Of a DNA stretch of 62,674 nt, positions 8,601 through 16,386 are shown one piece after another. The DNA comes from an uncultured Bacilli bacterium (GTDB lineage: Bacteria; Bacillota_I; Bacilli_A; RF39; UBA660): assembly GCA_949025205.1 (NCBI GenBank), contig CARMXJ010000003.1, positions 1-62,674 of the forward strand. Reading direction: 5' to 3'. The notes under the pieces are model-generated. The model searched no databases. It saw only the letters and a list, made by a program, of their open reading frames with translations, and was not told where the DNA came from. Made by a program: the position numbers and the translations under genes. Numbering within the stretch: position 1 is the stretch's first letter; each line of letters begins with the position of its first letter.

Positions 8601-9917
8601 TATCAAAAACACGGAAATACACTAGAAGAAAATAATCCTTATCCAAAAGAAAATTATACTATTTTTTATAGCGAGTACCATAGTGCAATAAAAAATTTAA
8701 AAAAGATGGCAGAGCATTTAGAAGAAACTTTAGAACCATTCTATTCTCAAATGGAAGGACACTCTAAAGTAGAAGTTTTTTGGGAATTCCTAAGTTTAAA
8801 AGAAAATCAAAGAACAGTTGTCTTTAATCGAAATGGTGCAAATTTAAATGAAATACTCATTTATGATGCACAAGGAAAAACTACATCTACACCAACTTAC
8901 TATTATATAATTACAACTTTAAAGAAGAGACTAAAAGAATCTAAAAAAAGAAAAACTTTTATTGAAAAATATACAAAATATCAAATTACACAACACATAG
9001 ATATTTTAAATTCTGAAGAATTACGAATTTTTAATTTATTTCATGGAGAAAATTACAGTGAATACTTACTAGTAGAAGCTGATAGTGAACATACTCTTTT
9101 CTATTATTGTGAGGAGTATCAAAAAATCACTTTTAAATTAGAAGAAGAGATTAATAGTCTATCAAGCAAAAAACAAAAAAGAACTAAGTCAAAACAAATA
9201 AGAAAAACGCAAAAAGTAACAATAGATGAAAAAATAGCTGTAAATAACGATTATCTTGCAAAACTAGGCTGTTCTTTAGAAATGGCACTGGAATGTATAG
9301 AGTTATTAGCAGAAGAAGAAAAAAGAATAATTTATATGAAACGTGGAAAATTTTTAAATGAATTTAATCCTTATCCAAAAGATAGACCATTTTCTTACTA
9401 TAAAAAATTAGAAGAGCGAGCAACGAATAATTTAAAACATATAATTAAAGATAAAATAAAAAAAGAAAAAGAAAATCAAATGCAAGCATTAGTAGAAACT
9501 GAAAAGAAACAAGAGGAAATCAAAAAGAGTCTAATGGATGAAAAATTATCTTTGAAAAAAGCAGAGATATTTAATGATTTATTTAAAAAATACCAAGAGA
9601 TTGTAAATACAAAAATATTAGTAGATTGCATTGATAAGATAGTAGTAAACATTCGCGTATCAAATAGTGAATATATGCATGCAATTGAAAATGAATTATT
9701 TGCCAATTTAGCAAACCAATACAAAGAAAATAGGAATACAGAAGAAGGATATATTTTAATGGAACAAATAAAAGAAGTGTTTTTGATGCAAATTAAAACT
9801 AAAAATCCTTTATATTCTAAAGAAAAGATTGCAAACGCGATTGAAGAAGTATTTAAATCTTATAACGGAGAAAGAAGTTTTACAGAGGATATTATGCGCT
9901 ATTTAAAAAAGTCTTAA
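5694..9917 (+). CDS. Giant sigma-70 factor: regions 2-4 plus about 13 region-4-like modules
   Basis: 1,407 codons open from TTG 5694 (28 bases after the interrupting stop; no convincing Shine-Dalgarno). Regions 2.1-2.4 are near-consensus for a primary-type factor (LRLVVNIAKRYVGRG, FSTYAMWWIRQAITR, ARTIRIPVH), region 3 follows, and region 4 (PREYQVLDLRFG ... GVTREAIRLIQNKALRKL) lies at about residues 168-225. A normal RpoD would end there. Instead about 1,150 residues follow, made of repeated modules of roughly 50 residues with the pattern L-x-x-E-E-x-x-I-F-x-x-x-H-G-x-N-L ... Y-x-x-x-I-x-x-L, which I read as decayed copies of region 4. Three super-repeats of about 230 residues are obvious. 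The coding density and lack of further stops show that the long tail is under selection. It may be an alternative factor with extended promoter or protein contacts; its role is unknown. Confidence 0.8.
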   Translation: MRLVVNIAKRYVGRGLLFDDLVQDGNEGLMTAVKRFDYKKGCRFSTYAMWWIRQAITRSLANNARTIRIPVHKVDRINKLIKIENNLKAELGYEPDDIEIAEKMQISEAEVKKIKKIIKDNQTVSIDQKIGKDEDSGLIDFIPDSKNLFEENVIEELNTSEILDKAQKAVTPREYQVLDLRFGISDGCPRTLEEVGNIMGVTREAIRLIQNKALRKLKNSQRIKKLNPYETEAKEAIKIKETNISNVEIKEFQIQDIEINAFIYLLELFPREDKRLYCKLKGINLHNKILLNVAGKQLSSWEASFLESVETDLKQMHQLYSKLKHQNQEEEKQMLLHYISKKSLRFRYFNQTYKELYHAVRCLSTKEQKVLYKNHGKDLLSIANKTDKLENVYKKLDAIFRGEIKIPSPQEYLCSMLEENNIDLIKKEVSKLDIEERKVFYEVHGLNLNDNNYTEKESLYEAILKKLKKSLHFLKQENELIKLIKAHPEISLDLWHTLIKKLPSYYQEIVYFKNGKGVLLENNPFPKEDYQKRYTTYQKAIKKLKDMVEHLEETLEPFYSQFEGNTKEEIFWVLLSLNENRMNIIFKHYGENLKEKITRNEENQSIVTQNYYNAMQEIKNKLNNNSYSSFIEKFKKEEYEPVLKILTREELTIFNLFHGENHDKHLLVEQNDSYTIAYLCKSYKRIISKLEAEITLQKKQMQKQSKKEKITLRTLIEAHPEIDLKTWLNIINRLFPKEKEAVFIVNGQNLELDNEVDFLSDPTLYQNYRRAIKRIKQMIENLEEFLNPFFSQFEGHTKEKVFWALLKINEENIKSIFLCYGENLDELNIYDKENNLTKNAIHYRSIKQIKSELTGKTIKKSFIEKYKKDEFEPFLSELTEEELRIFILFHGSNYNTHLFVEKDEHHTISYYYWEYQRIISKLEEKIKNKPKKEINENKLQLLMAEHPEISLELWHKLIRKLIEKQQNATYQKHGNTLEENNPYPKENYTIFYSEYHSAIKNLKKMAEHLEETLEPFYSQMEGHSKVEVFWEFLSLKENQRTVVFNRNGANLNEILIYDAQGKTTSTPTYYYIITTLKKRLKESKKRKTFIEKYTKYQITQHIDILNSEELRIFNLFHGENYSEYLLVEADSEHTLFYYCEEYQKITFKLEEEINSLSSKKQKRTKSKQIRKTQKVTIDEKIAVNNDYLAKLGCSLEMALECIELLAEEEKRIIYMKRGKFLNEFNPYPKDRPFSYYKKLEERATNNLKHIIKDKIKKEKENQMQALVETEKKQEEIKKSLMDEKLSLKKAEIFNDLFKKYQEIVNTKILVDCIDKIVVNIRVSNSEYMHAIENELFANLANQYKENRNTEEGYILMEQIKEVFLMQIKTKNPLYSKEKIANAIEEVFKSYNGERSFTEDIMRYLKKS
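7152..9185 (+). repeat. Three tandem super-repeats (about 230 codons each) in the sigma factor tail
   Basis: The His codon of the motif HPEIxLxxW recurs at 7152, 7848 and 8529, giving periods of 696 and 681 bases (232 and 227 codons), both multiples of three. Each unit holds three smaller modules in the same order: one ending EHLEETLEPFYSQ(F/M)EG, one with a conserved GENL or GANL, and one with IFNLFHGENY-like sequence followed by YQRIISKLEEEI-like sequence. A partial fourth unit (IYMKRGKFLNE ... NPYPKD) follows at about 9320-9450, and three more diverged single modules precede at about 6470-7120. Confidence 0.85.
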
Positions 9918-9937
9918 AAATATTAAGGCTTTTTCTT
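9907..9937 (+). terminator. Terminator after the sigma factor gene
   Basis: GTCTTAA (9911-9917) pairs with TTAAGGC (9923-9929), extended by A-T pairs and followed by a T run. It contains the stop codon of the sigma gene. Confidence 0.6.
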
Positions 9938-9956
9938 TGAATAGAATACATGTGTA

Positions 9957-9965
9957 TGGTACAAT
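9957..9965 (+). promoter_or_regulatory. Extended -10 promoter for ruvA
   Basis: TG-G-TACAAT at 9957-9965. A start about 7 bases downstream (near 9972) would give a leader of only some 10 bases before ATG 9982, just enough to include GGTGA. Confidence 0.45.
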
Positions 9966-9981
9966 GAATATGGTGATACTT

Positions 9982-10533
9982 ATGTTTAGTTTTATAACAG
10001 GAAAAGTAAAAGAAACAGAAAAGAATTATATAACCTTAGAAAATAATGGAATCGGCTACCAAATATTTGTAGCAAATCCCTTTAGTTTCGAATTAGATAC
10101 CGAAAAAACGGTTTATATCTTTACTCATATTAGAGAAGATGAATTTTCTTTTTATGGCTTTAACACCAGAGAAGAAAAAGAACTTTTTTTAAGATTAATC
10201 AACGTAAAAGGATTAGGTCCTAAAATGGCACTTCCTATGTTTGCTTTAGGAAGTGTATCAGGAATTATGGATGCCATTGATAGAGAAAATATTTTGTATC
10301 TAACAAAATTTCCTAAAATCGGCGAAAAAATAGCTCGTCAAATCATATTAGATTTAAAAGGAAAACTTACCCAAAGTGAAAATGTAATAGCGACCGGTTT
10401 TGATGAAGTAGTAGAAGTACTAGAAAGTTTAGGATATAAAAATAGTGATATTAAAAAAATACTTCCAAAACTTTCTTCTGACTTAAAAATAGAAGACCAA
10501 GTAAAGGAAGCATTAAAACTTTTATTAAAATAG
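9982..10533 (+). CDS. ruvA: Holliday junction branch migration protein RuvA
   Basis: 183 aa. RuvA tetramers bind four-way DNA junctions and load the RuvB motor. The N-terminal OB-fold begins MFSFITGKV, typical of RuvA, which is why I place the start at ATG 9982 with GGTGA before it rather than at the upstream ATG 9937. The helix-hairpin-helix motifs are visible (LINVKGLGPKMAL and FPKIGEKIARQIILDLKGKL), and a C-terminal domain III of about 45 residues follows for RuvB contact. It is 11 bases upstream of ruvB, the standard operon arrangement. Confidence 0.95.
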   Translation: MFSFITGKVKETEKNYITLENNGIGYQIFVANPFSFELDTEKTVYIFTHIREDEFSFYGFNTREEKELFLRLINVKGLGPKMALPMFALGSVSGIMDAIDRENILYLTKFPKIGEKIARQIILDLKGKLTQSENVIATGFDEVVEVLESLGYKNSDIKKILPKLSSDLKIEDQVKEALKLLLK

Positions 10534-10544
10534 AAAGGATTATT

Positions 10545-11549
10545 ATGGAAGACAGAATTATAAATGCGGAAGAAAAAACAGAAGATGTATTTGAAAAAAA
10601 CATTCGCCCTCAAGAATTAGATGAATATATTGGTCAAAACGAAATTAAAGAGAATTTACGTGTATTTATCAAAGCGGCTTTAATGCGAGAAGAACCTCTT
10701 GACCATGTCTTGTTATATGGCCCTCCAGGCCTAGGAAAAACAACTCTTGCGCATATTATTGCGAACGAACTTGGAACCAATATAAAAACAGCCTCTGGTC
10801 CCTCTATCGAAAAAACAGGAGACTTAGCTGCTGTACTTTCCACTTTAGAGCCGGGAGATGTATTATTTATTGATGAAATACACAGGATGCCAAAATTTAT
10901 TGAAGAAGTTTTGTATCCAGCCATGGAAGACTTTGAAATTGATTTAGTAATTGGAGCAGAAGGAAAGTCAAGAAACATTAAAATTGACTTGCCTCCCTTT
11001 ACGCTTGTTGGAGCAACCACAAGAGCGGGAGATATATCCTCTCCTTTGCGCGACCGTTTTGGTATTATTTCTAAACTAGAATATTATAAAAAAGAAGAAC
11101 TAGAAAGCATTATCAAAAGAACAAGCCGTGTTTTAGATATGCCCATTGAAGATGATGCTGCAAAAGAATTAAGTGGCAGATGTAGAAAAACACCACGTAT
11201 TGCGAATCGCTTATTTAAAAGAGTTCGTGATTTTGCTTTAGTAGAGGGCGATAGTACGATTACAAAAGAACTGGCTATAAAATCATTAGAACGTTTAAAA
11301 GTCGATAAATACGGATTAGATTCCATTGACATTGAATACTTAATGAGTTTAATTACCAAATTTAACGGTGGTCCAGTTGGTGTAGAAACCATAGCAACAT
11401 CAATTGGAGAAGAAGTATCTACCATTGAAGATGTAGTAGAACCATTCTTACTACAAGAAGGATTTATCAAGCGTACTCCAAGAGGTAGAGTAGCAACGGA
11501 AAAAGCCTACGACCATTTAAAAATAGATCATAATACAAGTATATTTTAA
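10545..11549 (+). CDS. ruvB: Holliday junction DNA helicase RuvB
   Basis: 334 aa, full length for the family. AAA+ ATPase that drives branch migration with RuvA. Walker A is YGPPGLGKTTLAH, Walker B is LFIDEIHRM, sensor 1 TLVGATTRAG, the arginine finger is in SPLRDRFG, and the C-terminal winged helix ends with TPRGRVATEKAY, which binds DNA. RBS AGAAAGGA precedes ATG 10545. Together with ruvA, queA and tgt it is in the order found in Bacillus. Confidence 0.97.
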   Translation: MEDRIINAEEKTEDVFEKNIRPQELDEYIGQNEIKENLRVFIKAALMREEPLDHVLLYGPPGLGKTTLAHIIANELGTNIKTASGPSIEKTGDLAAVLSTLEPGDVLFIDEIHRMPKFIEEVLYPAMEDFEIDLVIGAEGKSRNIKIDLPPFTLVGATTRAGDISSPLRDRFGIISKLEYYKKEELESIIKRTSRVLDMPIEDDAAKELSGRCRKTPRIANRLFKRVRDFALVEGDSTITKELAIKSLERLKVDKYGLDSIDIEYLMSLITKFNGGPVGVETIATSIGEEVSTIEDVVEPFLLQEGFIKRTPRGRVATEKAYDHLKIDHNTSIF

Positions 11550-11575
11550 ATAAAAAACAGGAGGACTATTTAAAT

Positions 11576-12601
11576 ATGACAACAGAAGATTTTAATTACG
11601 ATTTACCAGAAGAATTAATTGCTCAAACTCCCTTAAAAGAAAGAAGTGCATCAAAACTTTTAATTATGGATAAAAATACTGGAGAACTAGAAAACAAACA
11701 ATTTACAGATATTTTAGATTATTTAATACCAGGAGATGTACTCGTTTTAAATAATACAAAAGTAATACCTGCAAGATTAATTGGAGAAAAAGAAGACACG
11801 CATGCCACCATTGAACTTTTGCTTTTAAAAAATATTGAAAACGATACTTGGGAATGTTTATCACGTCCCTTTAAAAGATTACATATTGGAACAAAGATTT
11901 TCTTTGGTAGTGGTCTACTTGTAGCAGAAGTACAAGAGAAAAAAGAAGATGGAATGGTGATTGTAAACTTTCACTATAAAGGAATTTTTCTAAACATTTT
12001 AGACACCTTAGGAGAAATGCCCCTTCCACCATACATTCATGAGAAATTAGAAGAAAAAGACCGTTACCAAACAGTATATGCCAAAAATATAGGAAGTGCA
12101 GCAGCACCAACCGCTGGCCTTCACTTTACAGAAGAGTTGCTAAACAAAGCAAAAGAAAAAGGAATTATTATTGCAGAAGTAACACTACACGTAGGACTTG
12201 GAACATTTAGGCCTGTGGAAGTAAGTGATGTAAAAAAACATGTCATGCATAGTGAATTTTACCAAATGACAAAAGAAACAGCAGACATTTTAAACCAAGC
12301 AAAAAAAGAAAAAAGAAGAATTATTGCAGTGGGAACTACTTCCACTAGAACCCTAGAAACAATCATACAAAAATATAATGAATTCAAAGAATGTGAAGGA
12401 AATACCGATATTTTTATTTACCCAGGGTATGAATTTAAAGCGATTGATGCATTAATTACAAATTTTCATCTACCTAAAAGTACATTAGTGATGCTAGTAA
12501 GTGCTTTTTCTAAAAAAGAATTCATATTAAATGCGTACAAAGAAGCCATTAAAAAGAAATATCGTTTCTTTTCTTTCGGAGATGCCATGTTTATCAAATA
12601 A
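11576..12601 (+). CDS. queA: S-adenosylmethionine:tRNA ribosyltransferase-isomerase QueA
   Basis: 341 aa, complete. It transfers and isomerises the ribosyl group of S-adenosylmethionine onto preQ1 at tRNA position 34, giving epoxyqueuosine. Family motifs include FDLPEELIAQTPL-like N terminus, VLNNTKVIPARL, the glycine-rich NIGSAAAPTAGLHFT segment, HVGLGTFRPV and TNFHLPKSTLVMLVSAF. AGGAGG sits well before ATG 11576. It lies in the ruvAB-queA-tgt order, and the partner gene tgt is 1.5 kb downstream. Confidence 0.96.
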   Translation: MTTEDFNYDLPEELIAQTPLKERSASKLLIMDKNTGELENKQFTDILDYLIPGDVLVLNNTKVIPARLIGEKEDTHATIELLLLKNIENDTWECLSRPFKRLHIGTKIFFGSGLLVAEVQEKKEDGMVIVNFHYKGIFLNILDTLGEMPLPPYIHEKLEEKDRYQTVYAKNIGSAAAPTAGLHFTEELLNKAKEKGIIIAEVTLHVGLGTFRPVEVSDVKKHVMHSEFYQMTKETADILNQAKKEKRRIIAVGTTSTRTLETIIQKYNEFKECEGNTDIFIYPGYEFKAIDALITNFHLPKSTLVMLVSAFSKKEFILNAYKEAIKKKYRFFSFGDAMFIK

Positions 12602-12616
12602 AAGGAGTACAAGCAT

Positions 12617-13183
12617 ATGGAAAAAAATAGATTAATTATTGTAGAAGGACCACAAGGAACAGGAAAAACAACTCTTACCAATTATTTAAGAGATAATATT
12701 CCTAGTTCTAATCTTTATAGACTAGCAGGCTCAAAAGATAAAACAATAGAAGGAAAAAAGATAAGCCAAAAAATGTACTATGCCTTACAAGAATATTTAA
12801 AAAAGATGGAAAGTATTCCAATGGATTTGATTTTTGACCGAACCTTTTTTACAGAACAAGTATACGCAAGTTTAGGGTATAAAGAATACGAATACAATGA
12901 CTTATTTGAAACATTCACGAGTATGTTAGACAATTTAAATTATGATATATATTTATTTTTATTATATCTAGAAGATACAGAGCTCTATAAAGAACGTTTA
13001 GATAGAAAAGACCATCACAAATACCAAGCATTTAGCATTGAAAGCAGTGTAAAACAACAGATAGAATATCTTCGTATTGGAGAGTTAATAGAAAAAAGAA
13101 CCAAAATAAAAGTATATCCTATAGCGATGGATAACTTTGACGAAGCATATGAAGGAATAAAAAGAACGTTAAAAATAAAATAA
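12617..13183 (+). CDS. P-loop deoxynucleoside/thymidylate-kinase-like protein
   Basis: 188 aa. Walker A is VEGPQGTGKTTL at about residues 9-20, followed by a DRTFF motif (about residue 75, like the DR(S/T)-type motif of thymidylate and deoxynucleoside kinases) and a LID-like stretch KERLDRKDHHK. It is smaller than typical thymidylate kinase and lacks its usual FEGxDGxGKTT wording, so substrate is uncertain: it could phosphorylate dNMPs or another small substrate. AAAGGAGT precedes ATG 12617. It sits between queA and tgt, an insertion relative to the Bacillus order, and ends 3 bases from the convergent gene at 13186. Confidence 0.65.
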   Translation: MEKNRLIIVEGPQGTGKTTLTNYLRDNIPSSNLYRLAGSKDKTIEGKKISQKMYYALQEYLKKMESIPMDLIFDRTFFTEQVYASLGYKEYEYNDLFETFTSMLDNLNYDIYLFLLYLEDTELYKERLDRKDHHKYQAFSIESSVKQQIEYLRIGELIEKRTKIKVYPIAMDNFDEAYEGIKRTLKIK

Positions 13184-13185
13184 AA

Positions 13186-13662
13186 TTACCGTTTCGGACG
13201 AAATTCATCTGTAATGGTAGGATATTTTTCATTATAATAATGTTCTATTTGGCGTAAACGGTCATCGTAGAAAATACCGAATTGTTCTTTAACTCGTTTT
13301 TGTATTGCACTTTTATTTAATTCTTCAAAGGAAATTTGTAAAATTTCTAAATTAGGGTCAAATGTTAAAATAAAGAAGAGAAAAGATTCATCACCATAAG
13401 CTAAATAAAAATCGTTTGGAGACTTGTAATCATGATTAGCGTGGATTTCATTTAAAACCTGATAAAATAAATCTGCTTTTGAAACACCATCGTGAATCAG
13501 ATTCCACTTGATTGCAGCATCTTCAATCTCCTTTTTTCTCTTTTCCGTAATTTTCTTAAAACCATAAAATGGTTTGTTATCGTTAAAAAAAGATTTCTTT
13601 AACCCTTGTTTATAGTTAATATTCGAGTTTATAGAATCAAGTTCATAATAGTAATTTTTCAT
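13186..13662 (-). CDS. Hypothetical protein, 158 aa
   Basis: I do not recognise the family. It is a soluble, charged protein without signal peptide or membrane segment. The start at 13662 is supported by AAGAGG about 8 bases upstream. It is convergent with the kinase-like gene (3 bases apart) and divergent from the gene at 13771, so it is a single-gene unit inserted between queA and tgt. Visible features are an N terminus rich in Tyr/Asn and an acidic middle containing YGDESFLFFILTFDP. Confidence 0.6.
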   Translation of the reverse strand: MKNYYYELDSINSNINYKQGLKKSFFNDNKPFYGFKKITEKRKKEIEDAAIKWNLIHDGVSKADLFYQVLNEIHANHDYKSPNDFYLAYGDESFLFFILTFDPNLEILQISFEELNKSAIQKRVKEQFGIFYDDRLRQIEHYYNEKYPTITDEFRPKR

Positions 13663-13741
13663 ATTAAAACCTCTTATGACTCTATTTTATCAAAAAACAA
13701 AAGAAAAAACAAATTTTTAGGATGCAAACACAAAAAAAGAA

Positions 13742-13750
13742 TGCTATACT
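13742..13750 (+). promoter_or_regulatory. Extended -10 promoter
   Basis: TG-C-TATACT at 13742-13750, 20 bases before ATG 13771, with GAGGTGAAG between as ribosome site. Confidence 0.55.
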
Positions 13751-13770
13751 AAAAAACACGAGGTGAAGAT

Positions 13771-14121
13771 ATGAGAAAATATACAGAGATAGCGAAAACC
13801 GATGGGTCTTTATGGAAACACAGAAATTATAGCAATTTAGAAAAAGAAAAATACCCAAGAGTAGAAACAGTAAAAACCGAAACAGAGGATATATTCCATT
13901 ACATAGATAAAATACAAATAGGCAGTTTAGAAATTTTTATTGATTTTTCTTGTAATAAGGATGGAAAACCAATCGGCTTTATCACAAATTCTTATTTTGA
14001 ACAAAAAGACATGCCAGTAGTAGAAGATACCTTTTGGCTACAAAACTACAAAAAAGATTTATTAAATCGAATAATAGTAGATTTGCAAAAAAGGCAAGAA
14101 GAACAAACGATTTTAAGATAA
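13771..14121 (+). CDS. Hypothetical protein, 116 aa
   Basis: No family recognised. GAGGTGAAG precedes ATG 13771 and an extended -10 element lies just upstream, so expression is likely. It is soluble with alternating hydrophobic and charged residues (IGSLEIFIDFSCNKDGKPIG), suggesting a small beta-sheet fold, and has a Gln/Lys/Glu-rich C terminus. It ends 19 bases before tgt and may be cotranscribed with it. Confidence 0.6.
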   Translation: MRKYTEIAKTDGSLWKHRNYSNLEKEKYPRVETVKTETEDIFHYIDKIQIGSLEIFIDFSCNKDGKPIGFITNSYFEQKDMPVVEDTFWLQNYKKDLLNRIIVDLQKRQEEQTILR

Positions 14122-14140
14122 TAAAAGAAAGGGGTAACTA

Positions 14141-15271
14141 ATGAAACTAGATTTTAAAGTAGAAAAAAAAGAAGAAAACACAAAGGCAAGACTTGGGAAA
14201 ATAGTTTACAAAGGAAAGACATACGAAACACCTATGTTTATGCCTGTTGGAACACAAGCCACAGTAAAAACACTTTCCCCAGAAGAAGTAGCTTCATGTA
14301 ACGCTGGCATCATTCTAGCCAATACTTATCATTTGTGGCTAAGACCTGGAGAAGATATCGTAAAAAAAGCCGGTGGACTCCATAAATTTATGAACTACGA
14401 TGGCCCAATTTTAACAGACTCAGGAGGATTTCAAGTATTTTCATTAGCAAAACCAAAAGATATTTCCGAAGAAGGAGTAGTATTTAAAAATCACTTAAAC
14501 GGAGATAAATTAATGCTCACTCCTGAAAAATCCATTGAAATTCAAAATAAACTAGATAGCGATATTGCCATGAGCTTTGATGAATGTCCCCCAGCAAGTG
14601 CCTCCCATGATTATCTAAAAAACAGTATTGAAAGAACCATTCGTTGGGCAAAACGTGGGCGTGATGCCCATAAAAATGAAAACCAAATGCTTTTTGGTAT
14701 TGTGCAAGGTGGCCCTTACGAAGACCTACGAAAATATAGTGCTTTAGAAACTGTAAAAATTGGATTTGATGGCTATAGCATCGGGGGTGTAGCAAACGAC
14801 CACGAAAGCAAAGAAGATATGTACAAAGCTTTTGAATACTCTACCAATTATTTGCCTGAAGATAAACTAAGGTATGCGATGGGAATTGGAGAGCCTATTG
14901 ATATTATTGAAGGGGTTATCAGAGGAATTGATTTGTTCGATTGCGTAAGTCCAACTCGCTTAGCAAGACACGGACATGCTTTAACAAAATGCGGAAAAAT
15001 AAACATTAAAAATGCCAAATATAAAGAAGACTTTACACCCATCAGCACCGAATGCGATTGTTATGCTTGTAAAAATTATACCAAAGCGTATATAAAACAC
15101 TTAATAAACGCGGAAGAAACTTTTGGAGCGAGGCTTTTGTCCATTCACAACATTCGCTTTCTAATATCTTTAACTGAAGAAATAAGAGAAGCAATTAAAC
15201 AAGATACTTTACTAGAATATCGTGACCAATTTAAAAAAGACTATTTTGGAGATAAAAATGAGCAAAAATAA
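14141..15271 (+). CDS. tgt: tRNA-guanine transglycosylase Tgt
   Basis: 376 aa, complete. It exchanges guanine 34 of GUN-anticodon tRNAs for preQ1 in queuosine synthesis. Recognisable are the substrate-pocket sequence TDSGGFQVFSL with the catalytic Asp, GIVQGG, the second Asp region GIDLFDCVSPTRLARHG and the zinc site CDCYACKNYTKAYIKHL followed by a His. AAAGGGGT precedes ATG 14141. Together with queA upstream it shows a queuosine route; the preQ1 synthesis genes are not in the window, so preQ1 may be made elsewhere or salvaged. Confidence 0.96.
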   Translation: MKLDFKVEKKEENTKARLGKIVYKGKTYETPMFMPVGTQATVKTLSPEEVASCNAGIILANTYHLWLRPGEDIVKKAGGLHKFMNYDGPILTDSGGFQVFSLAKPKDISEEGVVFKNHLNGDKLMLTPEKSIEIQNKLDSDIAMSFDECPPASASHDYLKNSIERTIRWAKRGRDAHKNENQMLFGIVQGGPYEDLRKYSALETVKIGFDGYSIGGVANDHESKEDMYKAFEYSTNYLPEDKLRYAMGIGEPIDIIEGVIRGIDLFDCVSPTRLARHGHALTKCGKINIKNAKYKEDFTPISTECDCYACKNYTKAYIKHLINAEETFGARLLSIHNIRFLISLTEEIREAIKQDTLLEYRDQFKKDYFGDKNEQK

Positions 15272-15563
15272 AATCCTCATCTACGCAACCATGCTTATTA
15301 TAATATTAACAATCGCAATTCCTTCCACATACAAAGTAATAAAAAAGCACAATGACCGCATGCTAACTTATACAACCAAAAAAATTATAGAAGCAGCAAA
15401 AGATTGTTATTATAATGAATCATGTGTAGAAAATGAAATTACATTAAAAGAAATATATGAAAAAACCAGTTTAAACACCATGAGCAATCCCATAACAAAA
15501 AAGATATATAGTGAAGAATCTTACGTAGATGTAGAAAGAAACTTCACATTTATAGAAAAGTAG
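15258..15563 (+). CDS. Small pilin-like secreted or membrane-anchored protein
   Basis: 101 aa, start ATG 15258 overlapping the 3' end of tgt by 14 bases, with GGAGA before it. It has a basic N terminus (MSKNK), a hydrophobic helix (about residues 5-22) and a small domain with two Cys (DCYYNESC) and a closing pattern NPITKKIYSEESYVDV. That topology and C-terminal wording resemble short type II/IV pseudopilin-like proteins of Bacillota, but the GFTLxE processing motif is absent. In Bacillus the gene after tgt is yajC; this protein is not a YajC. Confidence 0.55.
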   Translation: MSKNKILIYATMLIIILTIAIPSTYKVIKKHNDRMLTYTTKKIIEAAKDCYYNESCVENEITLKEIYEKTSLNTMSNPITKKIYSEESYVDVERNFTFIEK

Positions 15564-15570
15564 GAGTAGA

Positions 15571-16374
15571 ATGAATAGTAAAGAAGCTTGTCAATTTTTA
15601 AAAACTATATTTTTAGCTTATAAAGAAAAAAAGAGCAAAAATGAAATTGATATGAATAACTTAAATTTATTTAAAAATATAATTAATATATATTTAACGA
15701 ATGTAGAAAAACAAGATATTAATATATTAATTCAAGATTATAAAGAAAAATATATTTTCAATGAATCCAGAATAGAAGAAAATAATTCTTTAGAAGAACA
15801 ACTAGGCATTGGAGAAGTATACGATTTTATTCAGTCATTTGACTTTAAAAAAGATTACTTCAATTTATTTACAACTTCACTTATAATCCATTCTAAGCTC
15901 TATTCAAAATGTGCTTGCCCTGAATTTGGTGGGAAATTAAGGGATACTACAGTTTATTTATTTGATACAAACTATGAAGTCATGGACCCAATGCTTTCTC
16001 AAAAATATTTTAATAGTTTAATTCCAATCTCATCTAAGATTTTCGATAGTCTTCAAAACGAACCGGGGGGGGGGTACTTTACGTACATTGATAAATGTAT
16101 TATACAAACCACAGATTTAATAAAAGCACAACCGTTTGCAGATGGAAACAAAAGAACATTTAGAGCACTTTTAAATCTGCTATTAAAAAAAATTAAAATA
16201 CCGCCTGTAAATATAGAATTAGATGAAAAAGACCTTTACAAGAATGCGCTTTTAAAAGCAATAAAAGAAAACGATTACACAAAAATCATTCATTTTTATT
16301 ATTATAAGATATGCGATGCTATTATTACACTAGATATCGAGCAATTATTAAATAATCACGATTTTAAAAGATAA
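15571..16374 (+). CDS. Fic-domain protein with a 10-G tract and Gln in place of catalytic His
   Basis: 267 aa. Fic proteins usually transfer AMP or related groups to target proteins. A flap-like segment (FGGKLRDTTVYLFD) and the Fic core motif are visible: canonical HPFxDGNGRxxR reads QPFADGNKRTFR here, with Gln at residue 187 (CAA at 16129) instead of the catalytic His. Ten consecutive G (16065-16074) encode P-G-G-G about 20 residues before the active site; in this sequence the frame is intact. Loss or gain of one G would truncate the protein before the catalytic helix, so it may be phase-variable. RBS AGGAG overlaps the stop of the previous gene, indicating coupling. The His-to-Gln change may mean altered chemistry or a non-catalytic protein. 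Confidence 0.78.
   Translation: MNSKEACQFLKTIFLAYKEKKSKNEIDMNNLNLFKNIINIYLTNVEKQDINILIQDYKEKYIFNESRIEENNSLEEQLGIGEVYDFIQSFDFKKDYFNLFTTSLIIHSKLYSKCACPEFGGKLRDTTVYLFDTNYEVMDPMLSQKYFNSLIPISSKIFDSLQNEPGGGYFTYIDKCIIQTTDLIKAQPFADGNKRTFRALLNLLLKKIKIPPVNIELDEKDLYKNALLKAIKENDYTKIIHFYYYKICDAIITLDIEQLLNNHDFKR
16065..16074 (+). repeat. Poly-G tract (10 G) inside the Fic gene
   Basis: Ten G in a row in an approximately 30% GC background; in frame in this sequence. Candidate slipped-strand switch. Confidence 0.8.
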
Positions 16375-16386
16375 ACAAAAGAACGT

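Noticed and set aside
7152..9185. Two or three separate genes with related sequences
   Set aside because: The frame is continuous without stops, ribosome sites or promoters between units; the periods are multiples of three.
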